NCBI GenBank assembly: GCA_021296375.1
Contig: JAGWAQ010000001.1
Location: 1-40,668 of the forward strand
From: Alphaproteobacteria bacterium
GTDB taxonomy: Bacteria > Pseudomonadota > Alphaproteobacteria > Puniceispirillales > UBA1172
Direction of reading: 5' to 3'
DNA length: 40,668 nt
In this document: positions 1 through 8,035 of the stretch, in pieces
Layout: the number at the start of each line of letters is the position of its first letter
How positions within the stretch are numbered: the stretch's first letter is position 1
Notes under the pieces: model-generated
Databases searched by the model: none
What the model saw: the letters and a program-made list of their open reading frames with translations, nothing else
What the model was told of the DNA's origin: nothing
Position numbers and translations under genes: made by a program

Positions 1-1
1 C

Positions 2-121
2 CCGATTTTCAAACGCAAATCCGTTCCCTTGATGCCGAAAGAAAACTTCCCCACCGGTGTGGCCACCATCCGCAAGGTTTCGATCCCCAGCATCAAGCGG
101 TCATGTAGAAAGACAGAATAG
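2..121 (+). CDS. 3' fragment of an ORF (PIFKRKSVPLMPKENFPTGVATIRKVSIPSIKRS...) running into the inferred phage left end; probable interrupted flanking gene
   Basis: Open frame from base 2 to TAG at 119-121; the last codons lie inside the predicted phage terminus (TGTAG at 104). Confidence 0.4.
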   Translation, partial: PIFKRKSVPLMPKENFPTGVATIRKVSIPSIKRSCRKTE

Positions 122-129
122 ATGCAAAC
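104..129 (+). repeat. Inferred left terminus and first end-binding-site-like repeat (L1): TGTAGAAAGACAGAATAGATGCAAAC
   Basis: Matches the reverse complement of the right end, TGTAGCCGGACAAAAGAGTTGCAAC (shared TGTAG-N3-GACA-AA-AG-TGCAAC). Confidence 0.75.
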
Positions 130-133
130 TCGG

Positions 134-169
134 TACAACCCGGTACAAACCCGATACAACGTGGTACAA
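134..169 (+). repeat. Four TACAA repeats spaced 10-11 bp (ggTACAAcccggTACAAacccgaTACAAcgtggTACAAg)
   Basis: TACAA at 134, 144, 155 and 165, directly inside the left end. Confidence 0.7.
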
Positions 170-257
170 GTGGCGGGGATCTGCGGGGTTGCGGGGTGGT
201 GATGGCTTCCGCTCCGACGAGGCTTGAAGTTGCAAGATTTTCCGTTTTCAGGCAATT

Positions 258-278
258 TTGGACAGAAGTCTTGCAAAC
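258..278 (+). repeat. Second left end-binding-site-like repeat (L2): TTGGACAGAAGTCTTGCAAAC
   Basis: Near match to the right-end repeat read in reverse complement (TTTGGACAGAAGAGTTGCACAA). Confidence 0.7.
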
Positions 279-368
279 TCTGCGATTTCTTCAAACGGCG
301 TTTAAGAGCGTTTAAATCCAGTTTAACCGCGGCTTTGCGGCCGCCGCCCCGCTGTCAATTCCCCCGCA

Positions 369-425
369 AAAACGGAAAGTGAGGTGAAAGCTAAGCTATC
401 ACCTGCTGATTTGACTTTCCGTTTT
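369..425. other. Nested inverted repeat AAAACGGAAAGT-g-AGGTGA...TCACCT...ACTTTCCGTTTT (possible bidirectional terminator or structured RNA)
   Basis: 12-bp outer arms (369-380/414-425) and 6-bp inner arms (382-387/399-404), all perfect complements; T-rich on both outer sides. Confidence 0.6.
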
Positions 426-559
426 CTTAATTCGTTTTTACTTTCAATAAGTTAAAAGATTTCAAGGGCTGAATTATAAGCTTTTGCTACTTTCACTTCT
501 GGGCAAAATCAAACGATCTGAAAAATTAAAATAAGATTAACAGAAAACTCTGAGATCAA

Positions 560-585
560 GGGGCGGGCAATGGAGAACCCGCCCC
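560..585 (-). terminator. Terminator-like hairpin for the leftward operon (GGGGCGGG...CCCGCCCC)
   Basis: Perfect 8-bp inverted repeat just downstream of the stop of the last leftward gene (606). Confidence 0.55.
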
Positions 586-605
586 CTGAAAAAGTGGACC
601 GGCGG

Positions 606-1379
606 CTATTCGCCCTCGGTGCTTTCGGTGGCTTCTTCGCCGTCTTCGTCGTCTTCAGCGGTTTCACCATTGATGACCGCCATTGCTGTGACGTGGGTGC
701 TGGCGTCAACCCCATAGGCCGCGGCATGTTCATCGAGATCGGCTTTCATCCGGGAAGCAATGCCCGGGCCGGTTTCAAAGAGCGTGTATGGCTCCTTCAA
801 ATCGGCATGCAGGAGATGCGGGTAGGCGATCTGCTGATAGCCCGTAATCCAAATTTGGAGGTAATTCAGCAAGCCTTGATTGACGGTGGCGGGTTCGCCT
901 TCAGCCGGGGCAGGTGTCGCTTGCCGCGCCAGCTCGACCATTTGGTCAAGCTTGTCCTGAATGTCACGCGCTTGCGTTTCCAGATCAAACAATTCTTGAG
1001 GAATGATCGTGGGGATGCGGGTTTGGTCAAACGGCAGCCCTTCGTTGAATTTGGCGACTTCATCATTGTATTCCTGACGTTCGCGACGATGGGTCACCAC
1101 ATTTTCAGCCGCCAGGCGGAAATGTTCAGCCACAACATTCATGCCCTTGTCAAAATCGACAAAGGCAAATGCCGTGCCGCCGCCTTCAAGCGCGGTAAAC
1201 GCGTTATTGTAGCGGGTGATCAGCGGGAAGAATTCAAGCCCGTTAAAGGGCCCTCCAACTTCAGCCAAGAGACCGGGATCAATGGGGCCCAACTGGCCAG
1301 CGGCCGTTACCACCCCCCGCCGTGCCTTTGGCCATGTGTCGTTTTCGTCTACAAAAAATGGTAGGGTGATGTGTGACAT
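606..1379 (-). CDS. Phage hypothetical protein (257 aa), last gene of the leftward structural-like module
   Basis: Full-length ORF in a compact same-strand operon; acidic C-terminus; no recognised family. Confidence 0.7.
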   Translation of the reverse strand: MSHITLPFFVDENDTWPKARRGVVTAAGQLGPIDPGLLAEVGGPFNGLEFFPLITRYNNAFTALEGGGTAFAFVDFDKGMNVVAEHFRLAAENVVTHRRERQEYNDEVAKFNEGLPFDQTRIPTIIPQELFDLETQARDIQDKLDQMVELARQATPAPAEGEPATVNQGLLNYLQIWITGYQQIAYPHLLHADLKEPYTLFETGPGIASRMKADLDEHAAAYGVDASTHVTAMAVINGETAEDDEDGEEATESTEGE

Positions 1380-1421
1380 ATGATTTTTCCTTTCATGTCA
1401 GGTTGCGGGCAGGATTGCCCG

Positions 1422-2174
1422 TTAAGCAGCAAGGGCCGCAATCCATGAGGATTGGTTCAAGCCCAAGCTGGTATAGGTTTCATTGTAAACAACACTGTCC
1501 AACAGATTGACACGCTCGGCATCATCATTGACCCAGATGCTGGAATTTGTCGGGTCGGGATAGCTGTCCACCACTAGGCTGAACGCTTCTGTCCCGTCAA
1601 CATCCAATGCGCCCTGCGCCGCCAGCTCAATCTTGATGATGCGGGTCAGGATGCTCAGGGTGGTGTCCTCGGCAATTTGCTTGATGCAGTACCAGGCCCC
1701 CTCAAGATATTTAATGCCTCGTTCAAGAACCGTGACGCCAAATGCCGCCAGCTCCCGCGCCCAGCGGATGAACTGCTGGCGGGTCTCGTGGCAAGCCTGT
1801 TGCAATCGCGCGATCAGCGGCGCGGCAGGGGTCAGGGCGGTGGTGGAAATGGTCTGCGCCGCTTCTGTTACGCCATCAGGCCAAATAGGATAAGCAGGAA
1901 TATTGCTGTTGGCCGCTGAATAGACGGTCTCTGTTTCATCCGGTGGGGATGCGCTGTTGTCAAAAATCGTCAGCGTCACGTCCCAAGCTCCGCCATCTTT
2001 GCGGTGCGCCACCAGCGGAAACCGGTTGGACAAATACGGTTCCGTTGGCAAAAGATGCTCAAGATCAACATCATGGCCATCGACCACCAACCGCCCGTCA
2101 GCTTTCACTTCAACATTGTCGGGGTTATTAGCGGGTGTCCCCCGCTGGTAACGAATTTTCAGATTGGTTGTCAT
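1422..2174 (-). CDS. Phage hypothetical protein (250 aa)
   Basis: ORF colinear with its neighbours, 1-bp gap to the upstream gene. Confidence 0.7.
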   Translation of the reverse strand: MTTNLKIRYQRGTPANNPDNVEVKADGRLVVDGHDVDLEHLLPTEPYLSNRFPLVAHRKDGGAWDVTLTIFDNSASPPDETETVYSAANSNIPAYPIWPDGVTEAAQTISTTALTPAAPLIARLQQACHETRQQFIRWARELAAFGVTVLERGIKYLEGAWYCIKQIAEDTTLSILTRIIKIELAAQGALDVDGTEAFSLVVDSYPDPTNSSIWVNDDAERVNLLDSVVYNETYTSLGLNQSSWIAALAA

Positions 2175-2175
2175 C

Positions 2176-3336
2176 TCAGGTTCTCCCCCAGATCATCAAG
2201 ACAAATTTCATATTAAATGCACTACCACTGCCGTCAGCTCTATGCCCCCGAATATTAATGCTCGTGTTGCTGTGGCTGGTAGCCTGTGTAGAAGACTGCG
2301 TTGAAGACTCAGGACTGACGAAAACCCCTCTGACATGATTGAATGAAACGCCTTCGGGCAGGACATAAACGACATTGATGGTCGTGTCAGGGTCATAATT
2401 TGATCGGGTTTCCGTCTGACAGAGCCAGATATTTGGCCCTATCTGCAAAAAATACCGATCTGAAGTCATAGAGATTTTGTAGGCTTCACCCGTTGAAGTA
2501 AATCCTGCCAGATCATAAGTATCCTCACGATCTGCATTCCCTAGATTGCTGTAAAAATCAGCCAGCAGATCACCGGTGTTAGCAATGTTAAGCTCATTGT
2601 CGGCATCATCCGTAAAGACCAGCTCGCCGTCAGCATTAACTTTAAGCGTGGCGGTGTAACCCGCCGTGGCCGCGACATTGACCGTCAGGGTTGGGGTCGT
2701 GCCACTATCAGCATCAGGAACGGTCCAGGTGATCGTGCCGCCGGTGACGGTGTCTACTGTCCTGAATTTGATGATGCTTGAGTTGGTCAAATCGCTGAAG
2801 GTGTGTTCCGTCGTCGTGAAGACGTAATCATCGCCGCCGCCATTTTCAGCGTCGACGGTCGCAATCGTAGTCCAGGTCGTGCCATTATCATGACTGAGCT
2901 GAAAATTGGAACCTGTAAGGACGCCGTCGGTTGTTCCCTCCAGCGTAAACTCCTGACCATCGGCAATCTTGATACTCAGGGCGCGGGCTGTGTTGGTGAT
3001 GGTATCATCGGTGGTGTCGTGGGTGAATATCTGCGCCGCAGACCCTGCCGCCACCGACCCGATAAATCCATCAGCTCCATCCCCCAGCGTCACCGTCAGG
3101 TTCGCCGCGGTGTCCGTGAAGGCCGTGTCATCGGCCGTGCGGGTGGTTCCGACGCTTTCGGTCGCGGGCGAGATCTGCCGCAAGGTCGTGGCCAGCTGAG
3201 CGAAGGTGATATCAACTTGTTCCTTTTCACCAAAAGCCGTGTAGCCGAAGACAAAAATCTGGTGAGAGTAGCTCAACGCGTCAGCGGAATCGAAATTTGT
3301 TCCGGGAAGAGGTGGATAATTATATTCTTCAGGCAT
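2176..3336 (-). CDS. Probable fibre/receptor-binding-like structural protein (386 aa)
   Basis: Thr/Ser/Asp/Gly-rich, beta-type composition, in an operon with lysis genes. Confidence 0.6.
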   Translation of the reverse strand: MPEEYNYPPLPGTNFDSADALSYSHQIFVFGYTAFGEKEQVDITFAQLATTLRQISPATESVGTTRTADDTAFTDTAANLTVTLGDGADGFIGSVAAGSAAQIFTHDTTDDTITNTARALSIKIADGQEFTLEGTTDGVLTGSNFQLSHDNGTTWTTIATVDAENGGGDDYVFTTTEHTFSDLTNSSIIKFRTVDTVTGGTITWTVPDADSGTTPTLTVNVAATAGYTATLKVNADGELVFTDDADNELNIANTGDLLADFYSNLGNADREDTYDLAGFTSTGEAYKISMTSDRYFLQIGPNIWLCQTETRSNYDPDTTINVVYVLPEGVSFNHVRGVFVSPESSTQSSTQATSHSNTSINIRGHRADGSGSAFNMKFVLMIWGRT

Positions 3337-3348
3337 GATTAATCTCCA

Positions 3349-4746
3349 TTAAATCGCGAGTGTGGGGACGTTGCGGATCCCTCTAGTAATCAGGGTGGGA
3401 ACGTGAGCAACCCCGTCAACATCCAGAATAGGAACATACTCTACGGGGTCTACGGCTCCGCCAGCACCGCCCGCGCCTTCCCCGCTTAAAGGCGGGACGG
3501 GGGTGAGCGGCGTTGCGCTGATTGCGTTGCCGGCTGAATCATAGGTGATTGTGACGAAATGCGTGTCGGCTTCAGTCTGTGTCTCGACCCAGCCGACGGG
3601 AGCATCGCCATTAAAGGTCAAGCGCGGATTGCCATCGGCGGCCACCACAATTCCGGCATCGGCGATGCTTTGACCTATTATTCCACCATCCGCTATCCAG
3701 GCGTCATAGGCCGTCTGCAGATCGATTCCGGTAATGGTGAGAACGTCATTAAAGCCGGTGGAATCAATGGCGGTGATGGTGCCGATCTGCATCGGGCCCG
3801 GCAATCGCTCAACAATAATCTCCCGCCCGACAGCGTAATCTGCCGGAAAATATTGAGCTGCAGGCCGCGTCAATGAAATGCTGTCTGAACCTACCGTTTG
3901 AGTGCCGACCCCGCCGCCGAAATTCATTAAATGGACGGTTGGAGTGCCGATAAGTGTAAGATTGGTCGTGTCGCCGTAAGACGCGTCGGACCAGACCAGC
4001 GGATTCAGCGCGGCTCCAAACGTTCTCATCCGCCGCATCGCCCAGTCATATTGGTGGGTGCTTCCGCTTGTTGCATTAACCCTAAGCCGACTTTGTACCG
4101 GTACTTCAAATTCTTCACGCCACCAGCCGCCTGCCGCGACGACTGTGCGCGTTGAGCCATCTGACAGAATCAGGTCATCATTGGCAAATTCACTGGCGGA
4201 ATACAGAGTGCCGTAAATCTGATCAAATTCAGTCCAGTCGTTTTCAACATCAGGGTCACCGTCTTCGTCAAGGCGATCAATCGCAACATAATTGTTTGAA
4301 TTTCCCCAGGTCGCGGAAGATCCAAATATTACTGTTTCAAAGGCCAAAGATGTAAGCCCCGCCGCCAAAGGAGATATTCGCACTTCGCTACGTTCAATAA
4401 TTTCAGCCAAGCTAGCCTGAAACGACGTTTCGGAATAAGCGCAGGCTGATCCGTTGTTTAAAGCGGGGCCGGTGTTTCCACTGTTTGTAGTCCCAGAATT
4501 GAGGAAATACCATTGTCCTCTAAATTGATTGCTTGGAGCTGATGGTACCGGCCGCCGAAATGGAATTTTCATCCAGCGGCTGAACGTATCTTGCGCGTCG
4601 CGCGTGGCTTGATTGTCGCCGACATTTGCCACCGCCGGAATTTGGAACCACGCGTTGGTCGACGGCACATAGAACGTCCGGGTTTGCACCGGCGCGGAAG
4701 CCGCGCCATTGACTGTCGGAAATAATGTCAGGCCGAGATCAAGCAT
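3349..4746 (-). CDS. Probable structural/fibre-associated protein (465 aa)
   Basis: Long ORF abutting its neighbours; C-terminal VPxL repeats (YVPILDVDGVAHVPTLITRGIRNVPTLAI). Confidence 0.6.
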   Translation of the reverse strand: MLDLGLTLFPTVNGAASAPVQTRTFYVPSTNAWFQIPAVANVGDNQATRDAQDTFSRWMKIPFRRPVPSAPSNQFRGQWYFLNSGTTNSGNTGPALNNGSACAYSETSFQASLAEIIERSEVRISPLAAGLTSLAFETVIFGSSATWGNSNNYVAIDRLDEDGDPDVENDWTEFDQIYGTLYSASEFANDDLILSDGSTRTVVAAGGWWREEFEVPVQSRLRVNATSGSTHQYDWAMRRMRTFGAALNPLVWSDASYGDTTNLTLIGTPTVHLMNFGGGVGTQTVGSDSISLTRPAAQYFPADYAVGREIIVERLPGPMQIGTITAIDSTGFNDVLTITGIDLQTAYDAWIADGGIIGQSIADAGIVVAADGNPRLTFNGDAPVGWVETQTEADTHFVTITYDSAGNAISATPLTPVPPLSGEGAGGAGGAVDPVEYVPILDVDGVAHVPTLITRGIRNVPTLAI

Positions 4747-5090
4747 CAGATGTTCGCGGGCTCACCTGCATTAACAATGCGCAGGGTCCCCGCGGCGCTG
4801 GCCTGAATGGCGGCGATGCGGAGGCCGCGAGGAATACTGTAAGGGTATTGCGAGTTCGCTGTCAGCAGCAGGTCATCGGTGTCGGCGGTGGGGCTGGCCC
4901 CCGCCGTGACATGGACATCCTGATCACACCACAGAATAACCAGCTGGTTTCTGTCTTCATTGATGGGGTCGGTGGTGGCGGCGCTGGCGGCGCCGGTCGC
5001 AAGGGTCGCGACCTGCCCGCCCAGGGTGAAGACCTGGGCAACGCCACCATCGGCGCCGGTCGGCAGTTTGTTTTCCATAAAGGCGGTCAT
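4746..5090 (-). CDS. Small phage protein (114 aa), possibly structural
   Basis: ORF overlapping its neighbours by a few bases, as in translationally coupled phage operons. Confidence 0.6.
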   Translation of the reverse strand: MTAFMENKLPTGADGGVAQVFTLGGQVATLATGAASAATTDPINEDRNQLVILWCDQDVHVTAGASPTADTDDLLLTANSQYPYSIPRGLRIAAIQASAAGTLRIVNAGEPANI

Positions 5091-5536
5091 GCGGCCTCTC
5101 CGTCAGTCAAAAGTTTCCATTCGATCCCCGTCCATTGCCGGCCATCCCAGCGCCGCGGGTCAATCAGCTCAATGTGGGGGCAATCTTCAAAGCCTGTCCA
5201 CATGCCGCCCCAGAGCATGCGGGTGCCGCGCTCGACCGCGGCGTGGTAGAAGGCGCAGCCGACCTCCATCATCAAGGCGCGGTCCCAGCCGGCCTTGCCG
5301 GTGGCGGGGTCAATGGCGGCAAAGTCAATCGCCAGCCCGTGCAGATGTTTTGAATTCGGGTCTTTGGATTTTCCGTTGGCCACCAGGGCGTTTTGTTCTT
5401 CCTTTGTCCGCAAGCCGGAAATGATGGCGAAATCGACCCGTGTCCATTGCAGGGCACGGTGGGCCAGTTCCTGCAAGTCAGGGTGGACCTTGTCGAGATT
5501 TTTGATGGACCGGGCGGAAAAGCTGAACTCGGGCAT
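5087..5536 (-). CDS. Endolysin, M15-type (D-Ala-D-Ala carboxypeptidase / L-Ala-D-Glu peptidase-like), 149 aa
   Basis: MPEFSFSARS..., SGLRTKEEQNALVANGKSKDPNSKHLHGLAIDF (SxHxxGxAxDF motif) and a distal H (CPHIEL); start ATG at 5536 preferred over the longer ORF start at 5767. Confidence 0.85.
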   Translation of the reverse strand: MPEFSFSARSIKNLDKVHPDLQELAHRALQWTRVDFAIISGLRTKEEQNALVANGKSKDPNSKHLHGLAIDFAAIDPATGKAGWDRALMMEVGCAFYHAAVERGTRMLWGGMWTGFEDCPHIELIDPRRWDGRQWTGIEWKLLTDGEAA

Positions 5537-5538
5537 GG

Positions 5539-5895
5539 TCACATCCTCATGTCTTTCATTGCCCAAAAGAAAACGCTGATGCCAATCAGGTGGATAAAGG
5601 CAAGAGCGCTGAAGACAAGGGCGATGATTTCCCAGCCGAGGATGAAATAAAAGAGCAGCGCGGCGCTGGCCAGCAAAAGCAGCGGCGCGAACAACCCGAA
5701 GCGATTCCAGAAACGGCTCAGGCGTTTGCGGTTGCCGCGGTTGCCGAGGACAAACCATCCCGCCCAAAAGGCGGCGGCAATCAGTGCGTAGGAAAAAACA
5801 CTTTCCACGGTTGCCAGAAGGGCCAGCGTCAGAATGGTGATGATGGTTGCGGCGATCCTGCCCATCAACGCGTAAAATTCATTCACGGTCCACAT
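5539..5895 (-). CDS. Small multi-TM membrane protein, candidate holin/spanin-associated (119 aa)
   Basis: MWTVNEFYALMGRIAATIITILTLALLATVESVFSYALIAAAFWAGWF...; GGAGG 6 nt upstream of ATG 5895; directly upstream of the endolysin. The longer ORF start at 5970 runs through the promoter element. Confidence 0.6.
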   Translation of the reverse strand: MWTVNEFYALMGRIAATIITILTLALLATVESVFSYALIAAAFWAGWFVLGNRGNRKRLSRFWNRFGLFAPLLLLASAALLFYFILGWEIIALVFSALAFIHLIGISVFFWAMKDMRM

Positions 5896-5925
5896 TGTCA
5901 TCCTCCATTTTTGATCAATATATGC

Positions 5926-5969
5926 AGAGTACCAAAAATAGAGGAGGTGATGGCGTGGCGATTTCGCCA
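5926..5969 (-). promoter_or_regulatory. Late-type operator-promoter element, copy 1 (TGGCGAAATCGCCA at 5969-5956; -10-like TACTCT at 5931-5926)
   Basis: Same 14-bp palindrome plus CGCCAYC and same spacing to a -10-like hexamer as copies at 20164 and 25965. Confidence 0.75.
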
Positions 5970-5974
5970 TAGAA

Positions 5975-6006
5975 AACCCCGCCGTGATGATGACCGCGGC
6001 GGGGTT
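5975..6006 (-). terminator. Terminator-like hairpin AACCCCGCC...GGCGGGGTT ending the leftward repressor transcript
   Basis: Perfect 9-bp arms followed on the minus strand by TTTTC, just before promoter copy 1. Confidence 0.6.
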
Positions 6007-6114
6007 GGGCAGGTGGTGGAATTATTTGGCTGGCGTCTTTATAAACGACACCACCTGTATATAGGCATTTTGTATTGCAATATCAAGGTCTGCAGAAATG
6101 GCTAAAGAATCGCT

Positions 6115-6588
6115 CTATTTGTTTGATGGTGTGGTGGGCTTAAGTGTTTCACTAAATTCTTTAAATTGACTGTAAAAACCGCCAGAATCATCAGCATTTA
6201 TTACGCTCTCTATAATTATTGAAATTTTTGGACAGTCTGCGACGCCATCATCACTGATGATCTTATATAAGAATGCCACTAATTTGGAAACCATCTCCGA
6301 TGTTGGAATTTTGTGATTCGCGGAATATTGATCGGTTACCCTAATCATTAATTTTGAAAGAAGATCAGGATTGATCTCATGTTCTGAAAAATCATGAGGG
6401 AGATCAAACACAACAGAAATATCCAGCTTGTCGGCTATTTCCAGAAATCTGTCTATTGATGGTTTTGTTCCTTCAACAATCGATTTGATGGCCAATCTGT
6501 TTATATTTATTTTTTCAGCGGCTTGAATCGGTGACATGTCCAGCTCTTTCAATCGTCGTTTAATGATTTTTCTATAATCAATAATCAT
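6115..6588 (-). CDS. HTH (XRE/Cro-type) repressor-like protein, paralogue B (157 aa)
   Basis: MIIDYRKIIKRRLKELDMSPIQAAEKININRLAIKSIVEGTKPSIDRFLEIADKLDI; similar throughout to the 6907..7428 product. Confidence 0.75.
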   Translation of the reverse strand: MIIDYRKIIKRRLKELDMSPIQAAEKININRLAIKSIVEGTKPSIDRFLEIADKLDISVVFDLPHDFSEHEINPDLLSKLMIRVTDQYSANHKIPTSEMVSKLVAFLYKIISDDGVADCPKISIIIESVINADDSGGFYSQFKEFSETLKPTTPSNK

Positions 6589-6604
6589 CAAACGATTCTC
6601 TTTA

Positions 6605-6907
6605 TTATTTGATGGAAGGCGTTTTCTTTTCGCTTTTTTTTGAAGCGAAACGTTCTTCGAGAATATAGATGATGCGCAAGAGCAGGACCACCGGTCCAAA
6701 TATAACAATAAACTCCAACCACATGAAAAGGATGCCGAATAGAATTGATTTGAACGTTATTGTTGAATTTAAGGGAAAGTGACCATTGATTATTATAGGG
6801 AGCATAGTTCGATTGACGTCAGGGTGAAACATAGCAAATGTCATCAATACCGCTATAAACAAAGCAATAGTCACAAATGCTTCGATGAGTTTTGCCCAAG
6901 TCTCCAT
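6605..6907 (-). CDS. Two-TM small membrane protein encoded between two repressor-like paralogues (100 aa)
   Basis: Hydrophobic segments LIEAFVTIALFIAVLMTFAMF and ILFGILFMWLEFIVIFGPVVLLLRIIYIL; start overlaps the upstream stop (TGATG). Confidence 0.65.
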   Translation of the reverse strand: METWAKLIEAFVTIALFIAVLMTFAMFHPDVNRTMLPIIINGHFPLNSTITFKSILFGILFMWLEFIVIFGPVVLLLRIIYILEERFASKKSEKKTPSIK

Positions 6908-7428
6908 CAGCTGTTTTCCTTCATTCTTATATTATCTAACTTTTTATTTTTGCCGGATCGTTCAAGAAACTGTTGAAATTGAAGACGATATTTATTGCCG
7001 ACAGAATCATCCATAATGTATTTATTGTTAGAGTCGTTTGAAACGATGCTTTGAATGATTTTATCAATTTTGGCGCAATCCGGTTTTCCATCCTTAACAA
7101 TAACTTCATACAGAAAAGACACTGTTGATGACAGCATTTCAGATGTTGGTATTTTATGCGCCATCGTATAGGCATGCATCACTTTATTTATAAGATGTTC
7201 GAGAACTTTTGGGTCGATAATAAATTTTTCAAAATCATAATTTAAAAATGCCACGGCTGGGTTTATGCCCAGCTTTTCCGCGATCTCAATGAACTTATCT
7301 ATACCCGGTTGGTGGCCTTCAAATATCCCTCGGATTGATTGCCTGGGCATTTTGAATTTTTCTGCCGCCTGAATGGGTGATAGCCCTAACTCATCAAGAC
7401 GGTCTTTTAAAATTTTTTTATAGTCCAA
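6907..7428 (-). CDS. HTH (XRE/Cro-type) repressor-like protein, paralogue A (173 aa)
   Basis: MDYKKILKDRLDELGLSPIQAAEKFKMPRQSIRGIFEGHQPGIDKFIEIAEKLGI; divergently transcribed from the early operon. Confidence 0.75.
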   Translation of the reverse strand: MDYKKILKDRLDELGLSPIQAAEKFKMPRQSIRGIFEGHQPGIDKFIEIAEKLGINPAVAFLNYDFEKFIIDPKVLEHLINKVMHAYTMAHKIPTSEMLSSTVSFLYEVIVKDGKPDCAKIDKIIQSIVSNDSNNKYIMDDSVGNKYRLQFQQFLERSGKNKKLDNIRMKENS

Positions 7429-7490
7429 TGTTGAGCCTATGTTTTTTTAAGTAACGCATAGTTTCATTAATTATACTTTTAGTGGTGTTG

Positions 7491-7537
7491 CAAGTTTTTT
7501 TAAAAAAGTTGTTTTTTTTGTACAAAAAGTTTGATAA
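7491..7537 (+). promoter_or_regulatory. Early rightward promoter with two palindromic operator candidates
   Basis: TTGTTT (7509-7514)-17 nt-TGATAA (7532-7537); 21-bp near-palindrome CAAGTTTTTTTAAAAAAGTTG (7491-7511) and perfect 14-bp TTTTTGTACAAAAA (7515-7528) in the spacer; leftward TATAAT (reverse complement of 7470-7475). Confidence 0.6.
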
Positions 7538-7547
7538 ATTATCCATC

Positions 7548-7787
7548 ATGAAAAATGACCTGATCACAATTTTTGAAATCTACGCTAGAGTTCGTCGATT
7601 CAAGCATTCGACGCTTGGCAAGAAAATCGCGCTGGCACCAGATTTTCACGCGCGGCTGAAAGTCGGGCGTGTGTCGATTCGCAAAGCCGAAGAGGTGATG
7701 CTGAAGCTGTCGGAAATCTGGCCCGAAGAAGTGCCTTGGCCGAAAGACATCCCTCGCCCGAAACCCCAAAACAAGGATGCCGCGTGA
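7548..7787 (+). CDS. Small basic early protein (79 aa), possible Ner/Cro-position regulator
   Basis: First gene of the early operon: MKNDLITIFEIYARVRRFKHSTLGKKIALAPDFHARLKVGRVSIRKAEE... Confidence 0.6.
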   Translation: MKNDLITIFEIYARVRRFKHSTLGKKIALAPDFHARLKVGRVSIRKAEEVMLKLSEIWPEEVPWPKDIPRPKPQNKDAA

Positions 7788-8035
7788 TGGATGCCCTCCT
7801 CAAAAAAAACGAAACGCCAACGGATGACTCCAAAAAAATCGTCGGCGCCACCAGCCTTTACGCTGCCATCGCGCGATGCACGGTGTGCGATTGGTGGATG
7901 GATAGTCAAACGGAGGCTCAGGCTGCGGCCATCAAACATTGTCAAGAGACCCACCACCGCGTCACTTTTGAAAGTGGCTACAGCTACATCATGGAAATTC
8001 CCTGGTGGAAAAAAAAGGACGAAGAGCATGGGTAA
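7787..8035 (+). CDS. Small protein with a CxxC...H/C...H zinc-binding-like pattern
   Basis: CTVCDWWMDSQTEAQAAAIKHCQETHH; TGATG coupling to the upstream gene. Confidence 0.6.
   Translation: MDALLKKNETPTDDSKKIVGATSLYAAIARCTVCDWWMDSQTEAQAAAIKHCQETHHRVTFESGYSYIMEIPWWKKKDEEHG

Noticed and set aside
570-1364. 264-aa plus-strand ORF
   Set aside because: Antisense to the leftward 606..1379 gene; its start lies inside a terminator hairpin.
606-5090. Invertible tail-fibre segment (Mu G-like)
   Set aside because: No flanking inverted gix-like sites or Gin-type invertase gene seen in the window.
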